DNA of 64,000 nucleotides. Source: Kingdonia uniflora. Lineage: Eukaryota > Streptophyta > Magnoliopsida > Ranunculales > Circaeasteraceae. Below the pieces are notes generated by a model. That model saw nothing but the letters and a program-made list of their open reading frames with translations, was not told the DNA's origin and made no database searches. The stretch spans positions 806,001 through 870,000 of the forward strand of contig JACGCM010002671.1 in the NCBI GenBank assembly GCA_014058105.1, read 5' to 3'. Each line of letters opens with the position of its first letter. The first letter of the stretch is position 1. Below, in pieces: positions 21,834 to 33,561 of the stretch. The position numbers were made by a program, and so were the translations under genes.

Positions 21834-23165
21834 ATGTCCGACCTATCACTCTCTTCGTTATCATCATCTTCTTCATCTTCGTCTAGATCGGAAGAACTTT
21901 TTCGGTGATAAATTTTGATAATGCACGAGTATAGCAAGGTTCTTGTGGAAATGGAAAAGGTGAAAGAGTAAAAGACGACATCGTCACGTAAGTGGGGTGG
22001 TAGTAAGATGGGAAGGAGGGACATGTGGAAAAAGCGTGATTATGCATTAGGGAATTTTAGTCTTATTAGAGATTATTTTGATCCCAATCCGGTCTACAAA
22101 AGTCTTCAATTTCACCGCCGATTTTGTATGAGTGAGGGTGTTTATAACCGCATTTATTATAAATTTATTTCTTCGAACGCCTATTTTGTTCAAAAAGAAA
22201 ATGCCGCTAGGATGATGAGTTTGTCAACTCACCAAAAGATAACGTGCGCACTTCGCATACTATGTTATGGTACTTATGGAGATGCCCAATACGAATACAT
22301 TCAGATTGGGGAATTTACCCCTAATTTAAGTTGGAAGAAATTTTGTAAAACAATTGTCAAGGAATTCAAAACTCAATACCTTAGATGCCTCAACGAGAAC
22401 GACACAAATAGGTTATTAGAAGTGAATGGAGCGCGAGACTTCCCGAGAATGTTAGGTAATTTAGATTACATGCATTAGAAATGGAAGAATTGTCTAATCG
22501 GGTGGGCCAGACAATATACCTGGTATAAGAAATATCCATTGGTAAATTTAGATGTAGTTGCTTTTCAAGATCTTTGGATATGGTACGCCTTCTTTGGGGT
22601 ACCCAGTTCTAGCAACGACGTGAACATCTTGCATCAAAGGATGCTTTTCAACAACTTATCTAATGGAGTTGTACTACCATGAAATTATACGATAGACAGA
22701 GAACCGCATACTATAGGATATTATTTAGTGGACGTCGCTCATCCAAAATGGCAAGCAATTGTTCAAACCATAAGAAATTTGACCAATGATGCTAAAAGAT
22801 ATTTTGCAAAGAAGCTAGAAACATGCCTAAAACATGCTCAAAGATATTTTAATCCACACCAACCAGTGTGGATTAAAATATTGGCTTATGGTGTATGTTT
22901 TAGGAAGCCTAGTGATCTAGCAAACGTTATGTACACGTGCATAATTATGCATAGCATGATAGTTAAAGAGGAACGTCATACTTTTATATGGCAAGTAGAT
23001 ATCGATACAATTTTAGTTGGTGTAGTGGGTAAATGTAGTCTTAAATTCAATTCATGCTCTCCATACTATGGTAGAGCACATTGTGAAGATTAATTAAATT
23101 AGAGATGAAATGGCTCATTCAACTCGTAGGTCATTTATGGGCGCTAAAAGGAGCGGAGTAATGTC
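21834..23165 (+). pseudogene. PIF/Harbinger transposase, broken
   Basis: DDE endonuclease that would cut and move the element. A Ser-rich N terminus (from 21834) is followed by RDYFDPNPVY, FHRRFCMS, HQKITCALRILCYGT, IGEFTPNLSW and FPRMLGNLDYMH (first Asp), then WKWKNCLIGWARQYT, FQDLWIWYAFFGVPSSSNDVN (second Asp; two blocks), GYYLVDVAHPKW and ANVMYTCIIMHSMI. These are the family motifs in order. The third catalytic Glu, in the KDVERAF-like block, is Gln here (KHAQRYF). Stops lie at about 21907, 22477 and 22681. The adjacent Myb-like ORF points the other way. Confidence 0.85.
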
Positions 23166-23429
23166 GTTTTCCTACTTTAAGTTTGTTATTGATGTATTTT
23201 CTTTTTGAAATTGTAATTTTAATGTTGAAGTTGTAATGTTTGATTGAAGTAGAGAATTTGTTAAGTTATGTTTGCCAAATTAGAGTATTGAAGTGTACAT
23301 CATGATAAAATTCAAAGAAATATAATATATTTCAAACTACCAAAACAAAATAATAGTATATCAAGATCAAAATCAAAGTACAATTTAAAAGTTAACACCT
23401 ACTAATAAAGTTGACTGTTGCATCAATCT

Positions 23430-24560
23430 TCATCACTTGAATCATCTTTATCAATTGGACATCGTTCCTTCAACTTCACAAAATAAACTTTGAGTTTCTT
23501 CTTCATCCAAAGATTTTGTTCTGGTAGTAGGTAGGTTAGTTGCGTCGGTTGTTATCACCTTGACCAAATTGGTTCTTTATCTACCTTTTGTTTAGCTATC
23601 GCCGCTTCACGTTTCCTTTGTATCTCCGCCTCTTTAGCTAGTTTTTGCTCCTCGTTCTCTAGCTATAGCTTTCTTTTCCTCTCATTTTTTCTCGTCCCTC
23701 TCACTCCATGTTGAAATAATGTTGGTGGTCATTTTGAACATCTTCTTCCTCCAATAGCATATTCCTGACTTTACGGCTTTTTTCACTTTGAAATTTTTTT
23801 TCCCGTTCGGACGTAATTCCCCATAAGTATATAGTGATAGATTATCGTCCGTAAAATCTTCTGGAATTGTGGAAGCAGGGGTGACGGAAGTAGGTTTAGG
23901 GGTTCAGTATTGGTAGAGTTTCCTGGACTATTGCTATAAGACGATTTCCACGATATATTATGACCGGGATGCCCGATTGGATTACTTTGGGACCATTTTG
24001 GGCAACATTCTAAAATTATAAAAGCAACCAGAAATTGAAATACTTTTCCATACACTTTTTCATACATCTCATGCGCTATTTGGGTCTATGAAAATGCTTG
24101 AAAATACTATAAGTCCATTACCCTAACTAGACTATGAAAATGAAGGTAAAATTAAAATACTTACCACGTCACCCGTTCAAAGACTGAAGAATTATCAGTG
24201 TTCAAGGTCATGGAGAATGCCTTTAAAGATTGTACATTCCTTTTATGCCTGTTTTTGTACGTACAATTGACGTCATTATATGGTTTGCATAGAACGAATT
24301 GAATTGGTCATGTACTTTCTACAAAAATATGGAGGCTTTTTGTTGGTTCTTTGCCTTGAGATTTTGAGAAACTTGAGACGAAGCGCTTGCAAAGTTTACG
24401 AAGTCATCCACTGACCAATGACTCACATTCTTGTATTTATCTTTATCAATTAGAACACCATAATCAACCTCTCCTCAACATGATCTTCAACCACATTAGG
24501 TGTTGATACTGCTGCCGTCGTCTTCCTTTTAGCTTTTGCCTTCCCTTTTGTATGCGCATT
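23430..24560 (-). pseudogene. Harbinger Myb/SANT-like accessory protein, broken
   Basis: Minus-strand frames give an SVDDFVNFASASS-like start (about 24420), a TSIVRTKTGIKGMYN stretch, and, at about 24050-23995, GKVFQFLVAFIILECCPKW, close to the KPF.FE.CW.ILK..PKW block of the Myb-like protein that PIF/Harbinger elements carry next to their transposase. A low-complexity Ser/Pro part and a Glu/Lys-rich C-terminal helix follow, as in the family. Stops and shifts are frequent. The family's role is to help the transposase bind element ends. Its convergent position to the transposase supports the call. Confidence 0.6.
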
Positions 24561-25159
24561 ACTTGGTGCGACAATTGGAGCGACAACCGAAGTGAGTGGT
24601 ATATTAAGATATAAGTCATTTAAACCTTATGAAATTTGTATCAACGGGATAGATGAACTTCCTCTGCCAAATTCCATTTGTGAGGGAAAATATGAATTTA
24701 TCGATTGAACTTTGAATTGAGGGAAGTAGGATTGGTAGTTAAAGTAAGCATTGGCTCTTTAAAAATCAAATTATGTGGAACTATGAGAGTTGAGTGACGG
24801 GAACAATTGCCAAATGTAGGGATCGTGGAATTAGAAAGAATTTAACATTTGTGATGAACTAAATGCAGTTAATTGGGCGTAATAGAAGTTAAGTTTTTGG
24901 CTTAGATGGGAGGGTTCAGAGTGGCTGTGAGAATTGGGCTGGGAGCTTGCTTGAGAGCTTGAAGACATTTCTTTGCTTTAGTTTGAATGGGTTATTTTCT
25001 TGAAGAGAAATGGGGTGTGGGGATACTTTTATGAGGAGAAAAGGAGTTATTCCAAACCTAGCCGTAGAGTTCTAAACTGTTCAACAAGTAATAGCCATTG
25101 CCACCCTTTGAATATGAGCCATACATGTGGCACCATCCTAGTATTTGGTCTGCGGTACA

Positions 25160-25210
25160 GTTCTGAAATATGTCACATATTCAGCCAATCAGAACATGAT
25201 ACGTGGCATC
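25160..25210 (+). repeat. H subterminal direct repeat, right copy
   Basis: Begins GTTCTGAAAT and ends CCAATCAGAACATGATACGTGGCATC after a short variable middle, in the same orientation as 19141-19190. Similar ACATGTGGCACC and CCACGTGG words lie nearby (25124 and 19103). Confidence 0.55.
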
Positions 25211-25390
25211 CCCTTATTGGTCTATTTGTGAACTGTGCGGCGTGATTATTTTAACAGCCCACCCTGTGGGTCTTTGAACCGATCCTCAGGGTGGTTTTTT
25301 TGTTTAGAAAGTTGCCAGCTAGGTAAGACGACCCAAATGCTGGGTGGTCGGTTGAGAAAAAAGATTGTCAGTTGCCTCTACTTAAGTAAT

Positions 25391-25413
25391 CGACCTTACT
25401 GTTGTGAATGCTC
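25391..25413 (-). repeat. H right terminal inverted repeat
   Basis: The minus strand reads GAGCATTCACAACAGTAAGG. TTA follows at 25414-25416, matching the left side. Confidence 0.75.
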
Positions 25414-25416
25414 TTA

Positions 25417-26564
25417 ACATTAATGTTAGCTACAAAAACTCATGTATAGGAGTTCAAATGGAATAAATTGAGAAATGAGATCTCAGATATAAGTATAAAT
25501 GAGATCTCCAATCTCATCAAATTTATGCATTTCAACTCTTAAATGTAAAAAATGCAAGTGAAAATAAAAGGGAGGTATAGACTTATAGTAGGCACCTAGG
25601 GCTGAGTTTGTTTTTAACTTAAAATCCTAGAGGAATTCCATAACTATTTGTATAGCCAGTAGAATATGAGAGTTAAATTAGCTAAAATATCAATGGAAAT
25701 TTTCTAAGAAATATGAAAACAATAAAAAATGATTACTAAAAATGTAGCTGAAAAAACTGGATGGTATTGACTATACCTGCAAAAGAAAAATGAAGAAATT
25801 TAACAAATAAAATCTGCTTTAAATCTGGACTTAGCAATCAAAAAGTGGATTACACACAAAATTTATAAGAACAAAATTCATAGTTCAGTTGAGAACCTAA
25901 ACATCCATGATACAATAAAGTACTGGATACCAAATTACCATAAATAAAATGAAATTGGATATGTATCTGGAAATTTGAATCTCGGACATTTATTTTTTGA
26001 AGAAAATGGCGTGCGAGAGAAGTTGTTTTTACCTTATAATTGGTTGCTCGAATCAAAGTGATCTTGACCCTTCTTCATCATAGATACTAATTATTCTCCA
26101 ATCTCTATTGATAATTGCTAATCAGTTACAATCGGATGTGGGGAAGGCAACTAATGGAAATCACTTATGAAAGGGGAATAAATTAAGTGTAGGCATTTGG
26201 AGGAGAAATTCGTTAAGTTGTAGAGGATGAGAATGGGAAGGGAGGAATGAAAGGAAGATAAAGAAGTTATATGATGGAGATGGTGTTTTTTAAGTGATGA
26301 AATTATACGTTCTTTTTTTTAAAAGTAAAATAGCAATTGGGCATACGCGATTATATGTGCCTACAATAATTTAAAAATTTGTTATATATGTTGGTGATTT
26401 TTAAATTATTATAAGTGTTGATAAAAATTTTAAGAGTTTAATTGCTATATATTCACTAGAATATATGCGTTAATTTTTTTTTGAAGTTCAACCACAATGT
26501 ATAGATATTGGCAATTTGTCTCTGTAGGTGGTGGCACACACTTGTAGACTTTGTATGTTAGTAG
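25417..26564. other. Flank between H and element E
   Basis: AT-rich DNA. I see no gene, LTR or repeat array. It ends AGTAG (26560-26564), the likely left target duplication of E; its partner is outside the window. Confidence 0.5.
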
Positions 26565-27029
26565 TGTAGTAGCATATTTCTCAGATTCGGCAAAGATAAG
26601 CCGGCATAAAATTGTCGAAGACAGACAACAGTCGAGAAGTTACCATAAGTCCTCGATCTACTAAAAGTTGTCGTTGTGCCTGGTCAAGAAAGAGCTGTTA
26701 GAGTTCCACAAAGTTTGCCCACTCCGCCCGAAATAGGAGACTGTTTCTTTCTTTTTGTAAACTGCCTATATCTACAATAAATACAGACAGAGAATAGATT
26801 ATTCAGATCCGTAACCCTATTATTCTTACTTCCTTACCCTACAATCACTTAAAAACTTATAATAACTAGCAGCATATTAGATTTTAAATCAAAACCCTCC
26901 TCGAGGTTGTTGTTTTTCACATACTTTATTGAGTTTCCCACCTAAAATCTTGCTTGTTTAGATTATTATTACACCTTCCTTACGAAATGTATTGGTAAAA
27001 ATTATCCTTCCGAAAAACACGTTATTACA
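26565..27029 (+). repeat. E 5' LTR
   Basis: It starts TGTAGTAGCATATTTCTC and ends GTTATTACA. The PBS follows after two bases. The TGTAG..TTACA termini match the LTR pattern of G. No second copy is in the window, so the left end rests on the motif alone. A TATA-like CTATATCTAC..ATAAATA lies near 26766-26780. Confidence 0.7.
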
Positions 27030-27031
27030 AT

Positions 27032-27049
27032 TGGCTCCATCTGTGGGAA
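27032..27049 (+). other. E primer-binding site
   Basis: TGGCTCCATCTGTGGGAA, two changes from the TGGCGCCGTCTGTGGGAA form inferred from the other elements. Confidence 0.8.
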
Positions 27050-27092
27050 TTACCACATTTTATCTTTACCGCCTCTGATCAAAAACCAATCC

Positions 27093-28760
27093 AATGACAA
27101 ATATGAATCTCCAAAGCAATTCCAGCACAATAAGAGATCACGAGATCCATCCGATACCAGAAATAGTCGACCTGCACAGCGCAGTGATCGAACTTCGGAA
27201 ATAGATAGAGTCAGAAAAAGCCAAAAGATTGGAAGATCAGTGCACTCATTCTCAAGCTCTTCAGGTGGAAATAGACAAAAGAAGGAAAGCCTTGGACCAA
27301 CAGAGTCGGACACATCCTAAGAAAATGGAGAGATTAATGAGAACCCAATATCGACTCAGTGGACATCAAGTGTCGCCACCAAAGGCCCGATGTGATCATC
27401 AGTGAAGAGCGACCGAAAGTGATGATCGACCAAAAGAGGACAAATTATAAAGTTCTCGATCCAGATCCAGAAATCCAGATAAGGTTTCTCAGCATTTTGG
27501 CTTAACATCCTCAGCATCGACAACTCAAAGAAGTTGACGCACTCGTCATCAAAGCCCCCCCCCCCCCCCCCCCCCCGCTACTGAAAAGAAGACTAATCAG
27601 GGACCGATTGGGACCAGAAGGATAAGGAAATTTCAATCCGCAAGTTGCAACCTTACCAATTCCACCTCCACAGTTCATCACCTTGGATGACCTAAATAAT
27701 AGGATCCAGGCCATACACTCTAATATTCCAGGTCAAAGGTCTGCAATTAGCATAATCGAGACAAACCCCATCTCCCTTCATCTCGAAGTCATGCCCATTC
27801 TTGATATTTTTAATATGTCAAAGTTCATTCAATATGCAGGCCTCACTGACCCACTTACCCATGTCCAACATTTAAAAGCCGTAGTAGGATTATACTCCAA
27901 ACTCAACCACATGCTATACATGCTATTTAACATGAGCCTGAAAGAAGATCCTCTCAGAAGGTTCCATACAATCCAAGAAGGCTCCATCACCACGTTCAGT
28001 TAGCTGTAGCGTCTATTCGAGTCCAATTATGCTCACCCTAAGGAGAGAGAGAGAGATCACTATGGATTCCTAGTTCTTCTTTGAGCAGGGAACAAAAGAA
28101 ATCTTGGCGAGCTTTTACATGCGTTTCTTACAGGAAATACATAAAATTGAGAAATCAGATCCCAAAATTATCGTTATAGCCTTCACCTCAGCCCCACACA
28201 TCGACTCTAAGGTTTGAGAAGAGCTTACTCTACACAAGCCTAAAACAGTGATAGAAATAATTGATGTAGTTGAAAACTACATCGATCTAGAGTGATCCAA
28301 GAAAGATAAAACGAAAAACTCCTCTGCCATCCATTCTCGGGAAACAACTTCTTCTCCACCCCCAAAGTTGATCACTACTGAAGCACCCAAGCAACATGGC
28401 AGAAACACCAACAATAATTGGAGAAAGGGCAGGGGACCCGACAGACCCGACAGACCCATCCCAGTTCTACCCTAATTACAATGACTTTCTCCATAATCTA
28501 ACTAACGATAAAGGGAAATAAGTATTATCGAGCACTGCAAATAATTCCCGACATCCCCAACAAACCTCTATGTCAGTATCACAATCTTCTTTGTTACAAA
28601 ACTAGCAATTGCTACTCTCTCATTCAAAATTTTCATCGTATCCTATTAGTAGGAAGGCTTCATAATTATATCATCGACATCCAAAAGTTCCTCGAGGATT
28701 AAACAAAAAACAAAGACATTGAACAAAATCAGGGCCATGGGCAAGCTCGCCACCTTTATA
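27093..28760 (+). pseudogene. E gag
   Basis: The first ATG after the PBS (27093) opens MTNMNLQSNSS. A charged coiled-coil-like stretch follows (about 27170-27300), then a C homopolymer that breaks the frame (27555-27576). The capsid core is at about 27770-28010: FNMSKFIQYAGLTDP, SLKEDPLRRFHTI, EGSITTFS. A knuckle-like CQYHNLLCYKTSNCYSL lies near 28575-28620. Stops after 28000 and in the C-terminal part make it dead. It is the standard plant gag layout, well diverged from A, B and C. Confidence 0.75.
27555..27576 (+). repeat. 22 bp C homopolymer in E gag
   Basis: An unbroken run of 22 C. Such runs are rare in plant DNA and unstable; the true length may differ or be a sequencing artefact. Confidence 0.9.
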
Positions 28761-28869
28761 TGATTAAGATTGATAAAGGAAAGAAAAGGAAACAAGACGA
28801 TCATATCACATCTTCTTGCAAGATAACCTCCTCGGATAAATCAACAAAACTTCTTCCTAGCTCAAGCAA

Positions 28870-29280
28870 ATCAAAATGTCTATACCATATTACATTCGAG
28901 GATTGTGACACCAGCCATGTGAAATATCCTCATGATGACCCTTTAATAATTATGCTCAAAGTTGGACAAGACTACCTGCATATGCTTCTTGTCGAAACAA
29001 GAAGCGCCACAGATGTTTTATTCAGAAAGACTATCGTAGTTTTAGGACTTAAAGATTCGGTGAAGGCTTCAACAACAATAATGACCAGCTTCAACAGATC
29101 AAAAGAATCGGCCACATGAGATATTACTCTGCCAGTTCAAGCAGAATCAGAAACCACATTCAATAAATTCTATGTCATCGATGTTGAGTCCAAGTATTTG
29201 AGAATTTTGGGACGTAGTTGGTTACATTCGATCAAAGTAGTACCTTCTACATATCATTATCTACAAAATCAAAGGTAGCC
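28870..29280 (+). pseudogene. E protease, catalytic site lost
   Basis: DYLHMLLVETRSATDVLF occupies the place of MLIDTGSAADVLF in the other copies, so the catalytic D-T-G is E-T-R here. Later FYVIDVESKYLRILGRSWLH and a STYHYL tail match the C-terminal half of Tat proteases (two adjoining blocks). A stop at about 29119 splits it. It lies between gag and reverse transcriptase. Confidence 0.75.
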
Positions 29281-29519
29281 AAGTAGTTGCACGTATGTGC
29301 GAGAATACCACCACCAACTCTCATACATCCAAACTTCTCAAAGCATAACAACTACAGCAGGAAACACTTGCTACTTTTGAGTTCCATGATAGCGAAATGG
29401 TTGAATCCATTGATCTCGATGGACCCGGTTGCCACACCTTCATCGGCTCCAATTTGTCAGCCGACGAAAAAGAAGCCATGATCCAACTACTTAAGAGAAA
29501 TATTGACATTTTTACCTAG

Positions 29520-30420
29520 ACCTTCTAAGAACTGCATGACATTGATCCAACAATTGCGTGCCACAAACTAAACCTCCTTCCAGGCAGCAAAGCAGTCATA
29601 CATAAACGCCGGAACTTAGTTCCCTGCCTCTGCGAAGCCGTGAACAAAGAAATTAATAAACTCTTTCATGTAGGATTTATTTGAGAAGCTAAATATCTAA
29701 AGTGGGTTTTTAATATTTTGGCAGTACCGAAGAAAAATGGGAAGATCAGGGTTTCTGCTGACTTCACAGAACCCAAAAAATTCATACCAGAAGATAGTTT
29801 TCATCTCCTACTGATCCTACAACTCAACCTAGAGAAATGCCAATTCGGTGTCGCATCTGGCAAATTTCTAGGACACCTGGTCAGCAAAAGAGAAATCAAA
29901 ATTGATCCTAAATAAATCAAGGCACTCATCGCAAAGCCATCTCTGCGAATAAAGAAAGATGTCCAAATATTTGTAGGCAAGATCAGTACTCTTCATAGAT
30001 TCATCTTTAAGTCATCTGATCGATGCAAACTTCTTTACCTTCTTCTTTGTGGAAATCCCACTATACTTTCAAAGAAACAACATAAGGAGATCATTTGGAC
30101 TATTAACTGTGAGTTAGCCTTCCAAGATCTTAAACAATACTTAGAGCATCCTTCTATAATGAGTATTCTAGTTAATGGAAAAACACTAACAATGTACTTA
30201 TCCACAACTGAAGACTCCATTAGTTTTGTCCTTATTCCAAAAGATGAAGAAGTAGAAAAACTAATCTACTTCATCATCAAGACCCTCATGCCTGGTGATA
30301 AAAGAAACAAAGCAGCAGAAAAGCAACTACTCGCCTTAGTCTACAGATCTCAAAAATTTCGTCCATACTTCTAATCTCATCCCATCAAAATCTTTATTAA
30401 ATATCCCCACAAACTGGACT
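29520..30420 (+). pseudogene. E reverse transcriptase and RNase H, palm deleted
   Basis: The start is normal: EINKLFHVGFI, LAVPKKNGKIRVSADFTEP, EDSFHLLLI. At about 29812 the sequence jumps to LNLEKCQFGVASGKFLGHLV, the block that normally follows the palm. About 100 residues, including MPFGLKNAGATY and YIDD, are missing. The rest continues through KPSLRIKKDVQ, the RNase H start (MYLSTTEDSISFVL, YFIIKTLMPGD) and SQKFRPYF, with stops. An internal deletion, not divergence, explains the gap. Confidence 0.85.
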
Positions 30421-30539
30421 TTCCAAAAAAGAAAAATCTCGATGAATCCAACAATGGTCTATTTTCCTTGGCGCATATGACATCTCCTTCGAACCCCAGA
30501 TATCTGCCAAGGGTCAAGCAGTTACTAATTTCTTGGCAG

Positions 30540-31030
30540 ATTTTCTAGTTGAAGACCCTAATTGGGAAGAACTCGAAGAAATTTTTACAGATGACTCAAT
30601 TGTCAAACCAGATGCATGGTCGCGAAGTACCGGATGCTGATTCTTACCAGATGGATCGGCTGAACCATGAGGATCGGGATTGGCATCGTCCTCGTTACAC
30701 CTTCCAATCATTGCATCGAGAAAGCTATTAAACTAAACTTTAATGCCACAAACAGTGAGACTGAATATGAAGGTATCTTGCACAGACTCAATCTCACACT
30801 CACTCATACTTGGTGCTGAAGAAATAACAGTTTACGTCGATTCTTTACTCATGGACAATTATTACAGCAAAATGTTCTACACATCAGGAAAAATGGCTGA
30901 TTATGTAGCCCTAATCGAGGAAAAAATGAATAAATTCAAACAAGCATCGATCTCCTACTTACCACGACAAGAAAATTGCCATGCTGACGTATTGGCTTAC
31001 ATCGTCGCCATGTTGGGAGACAGTGAAAAA
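30540..31030 (+). pseudogene. E archaeal-type RNase H
   Basis: Blocks in order: LPDGSAEP, a damaged SETEYE-like stretch around 30760, ITVYVDSLLMDN, KMADYVALIEEKMNKFKQ and SYLPRQENCHADVLAYI. These are the motifs of the extra RNase H of Tat elements. At least two frame changes break it. It lies just before integrase. Confidence 0.75.
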
Positions 31031-31079
31031 TGATCTTTAGATATCAAAATCAACGAGCATTTAAGCCTCGATATACAGT

Positions 31080-32340
31080 CAAAAATACAAATAACTATTA
31101 CTAAAAATGAAGACCGTGACGATTGGAGAAAACCATTTTATGCATACCTCAACTCCAACATCATCCCGAGTAACAAAGAATATGCCCGCTCACTTTTGAC
31201 CAAATGCCCTAGATTCACAATTCAAGATAAAGTTTTATATCATATCACTGGAGGCAGACCCCTTATCAAATGCATCTCCCAAAAACATGCCCAGATCAAA
31301 ATCAGAGATCTTCACGATGGTGTAGAGCCCACGTTTTGGGAAGATCATTAGCCCAACAGGCGTTCATACAAGGAATCTACTGGCTGAAGATGAGACAAGA
31401 TTATGAAGAACTTGTACGTAAGTGCTACAAATGCCAAGTCTACGCTCAAGACATCAAAAGGCCAGCACTTGACTTGCACATTAATAAACTCCTCCGGCCC
31501 TCTAAAAGATGGGAAATCAATATCATTGGACATTTCCACCCAACTTCAGGAAATGGAAAATTCATTCTTGCAGCCACTGACTATTTAACAAAATAAGTAG
31601 TTCCTCTATGTCACACCGATGAGAATAAAGTAATCAAGTTCCTGTGGGAGCACATAATAGCCAGGTTTGGCTACCCATAAATGATACGCTCTGACAACGG
31701 TAAGCAATTCATCAATACTAAAGTCTTCACTTTCCTCCATAAGTATAAAATTTAGCTATCAACTTCTACACCATACTACCCTCAAGGCAACAGACAAGCT
31801 GAAACCATCAACAAGAGTATCAAATCAGGCTTACGCAAGTGCCTCAATGAAAAGAAAGGCAAATGGGTTGACGAACTACTCAGTATTCTCTGGGTATACC
31901 AGAGAACTCCTCAAACTTCTACAGGCTGTACTCCATTTATGATGGCCTTCGGCACTGAAGTAGTCATACCCTCAGGCTTTGATCTACCAAGTGGTCGGAG
32001 AAAAATCACAGATGAAGACAATGAGCTAGGTTTCCTCTGCATCATTAACTAGATCAAAGAAATTCGAGACAAAGCCATTGAAAACTTGGGACGATACCAT
32101 GACACGTTGAAAAAAGTTTACAACAAAAAAGTTTGAAAGAGAAAGTTTGGTATTGGCTACCTAGTGCTTCGACGAATCTAAGATAGTACTCAGCCTAAGA
32201 ACACTAGAAAATTATCTGAAAATTGGGAAAGTCCTTACATTGTCAGTAAAAAACATATAATTGGATTTACTGGATAATGACTGAAGATGAAATTCGGCTT
32301 GAATATCCATGGAACGCAGCTCAACTGAAAATGTTTTTAA
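31080..32340 (+). pseudogene. E integrase
   Basis: Zinc-binding part at about 31290-31450 (VEPTFWEDH then QGIYWLKMRQDY, KCYKCQVYAQDI). The core runs at about 31550-31960: ATDYLTK (first Asp), RSDNGKQF (second Asp), STPYYPQGNRQAETINKS (with the third, Glu). All three catalytic residues remain, unlike A and C, but stops at about 31595, 31678, 31755 and 32050 kill it. The C-terminal part reads IRDKAIENLGRYHDTLKK, then LSENWESPYIV and GTQLKMFL. Old but recognisable. Confidence 0.85.
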
Positions 32341-32424
32341 GATAACAACTGTAACAATTATCATCGATTCCAATAAAATAATTTTTACTGCCATTTACAT
32401 ATTTTCTATCTTTACCTTTTCTCG

Positions 32425-32590
32425 ATCCATACTTGATAAGCATGCACCAAACAATAATCATCTTTACTATCTTCACTTGATCTTCATCCATACTTTATAA
32501 GTATGCATCCTGCAATCAAACATCTTTACTATCTTTACTTAGTCTCACACCATAATTATAAGTATACGTCCAAACTATCATTCAATTTTA
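32425..32590. repeat. E tandem repeat of about 61 bp
   Basis: Two full units and part of a third, with CCAT.CTT.ATAAGTATGCA starting near 32427, 32488 and 32550. It lies after integrase, where A and C have their roughly 200 bp repeats, but the sequence differs. Confidence 0.7.
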
Positions 32591-32804
32591 TGCGAACATT
32601 ATCCAATCACAGGATACTCTACTTCGCATTCCTTACTTATCAAACAAAATATAACTGTTTCGTTCTTTTTGAATCTAAATCCAGATATCCCACTGAGGAT
32701 ACACATATGGTAATCTTTCACATTACATGCCATTTCATGGCCATCGTTTACTTACCACGCCAACAGGCATTCCTTACTTATATGCTACGGGATACAATCA
32801 TATT

Positions 32805-33557
32805 TGTAGGGGCTAAGTTCCGTATGTGGGGAAACTGGCTCTTATACCAAGGGTCAATCTTCGACTAGGGCTTTATAAGCATATAAATTACAGTAATAAT
32901 AAATACTACTGAGACAATATACTTGCGAGGAGGCCTAGAATGGGTTACTCCACGACCTCTAGCGAGGATTTTAAGAAGAAATGATATATATCAAGTTAGT
33001 CAAGGGATTGAGGAGTATATTGTTACGAGGTATATGAAGGTAATCTTGTAAGGCTTTGTGGGAGAGATTTTCTAACTCCTTCATAGTGCTTCTTCCCTCC
33101 TATTTATAGAATATAGAAAGGGCTGAGTCACCATGGGAGGTGATGTTACATGCATTCCCTCTAGGTACAACTGACTTGTACCCAGAGTCAGTTCTAATAC
33201 TATAGATGTTGGGTCTGACACTATAGCTGCTGATACTGTAGTTGTTAGCTCTGGCACTGCAGTTGTCGAGCGGCTTGTTTCTTTGTTATGTCTGGTAAGT
33301 TGACTATCTGACATGTCTGAGTTCGAACATGTATGACTATGGTTGAAGTATTTCTTGGACTGGTACTGAGTTCTGGCATTGCTCATCTTTTTTTGAGTAT
33401 GGTAGTTGACTTCGATGATTCCTTTGAGTATTAAATTAGTCTCGGAAGGCTTCGTAGACATAGTTACTGTCATGTTGGGCTTCGATTCTCTAGGTAGGCT
33501 TCGGTGTAGCCTTCGAGTACTCGGCTGCTGCTGGAAGGCTACGAGTAGGCTACTATA
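32805..33557 (-). repeat. B 3' LTR
   Basis: Plus strand TGTAGGGGCTAAG...GGCTACTATA; the final CA has become TA. The U3 hairpin (33322-33352) is partly decayed, with TCTGACATGTCTGA beside it at 33306-33319. Confidence 0.88.
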
Positions 33558-33561
33558 TTCG

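Larger units (their letters stand above)
18948..25413 (+). mobile_element. Element H: PIF/Harbinger transposon with a PMD gene inside
   Basis: The left terminal inverted repeat GAGCATATGCAGCAGTAAAG and the reverse complement of the right end, GAGCATTCACAACAGTAAGG, match at 15 of 20 bases. TTA lies directly outside both ends (18945-18947 and 25414-25416), the 3 bp target duplication of PIF/Harbinger elements. Inside are, in order, a plant mobile domain pseudogene (+), a Harbinger transposase pseudogene (+) and a Myb-like ORF remnant (-). Transposase plus a Myb-like protein is the standard PIF/Harbinger pair; the PMD gene is not. Confidence 0.8.

Noticed and set aside
32503..32868. 121-residue plus-strand ORF after E integrase
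   Set aside because: Starts in a tandem repeat and runs into the B LTR across the insertion point.
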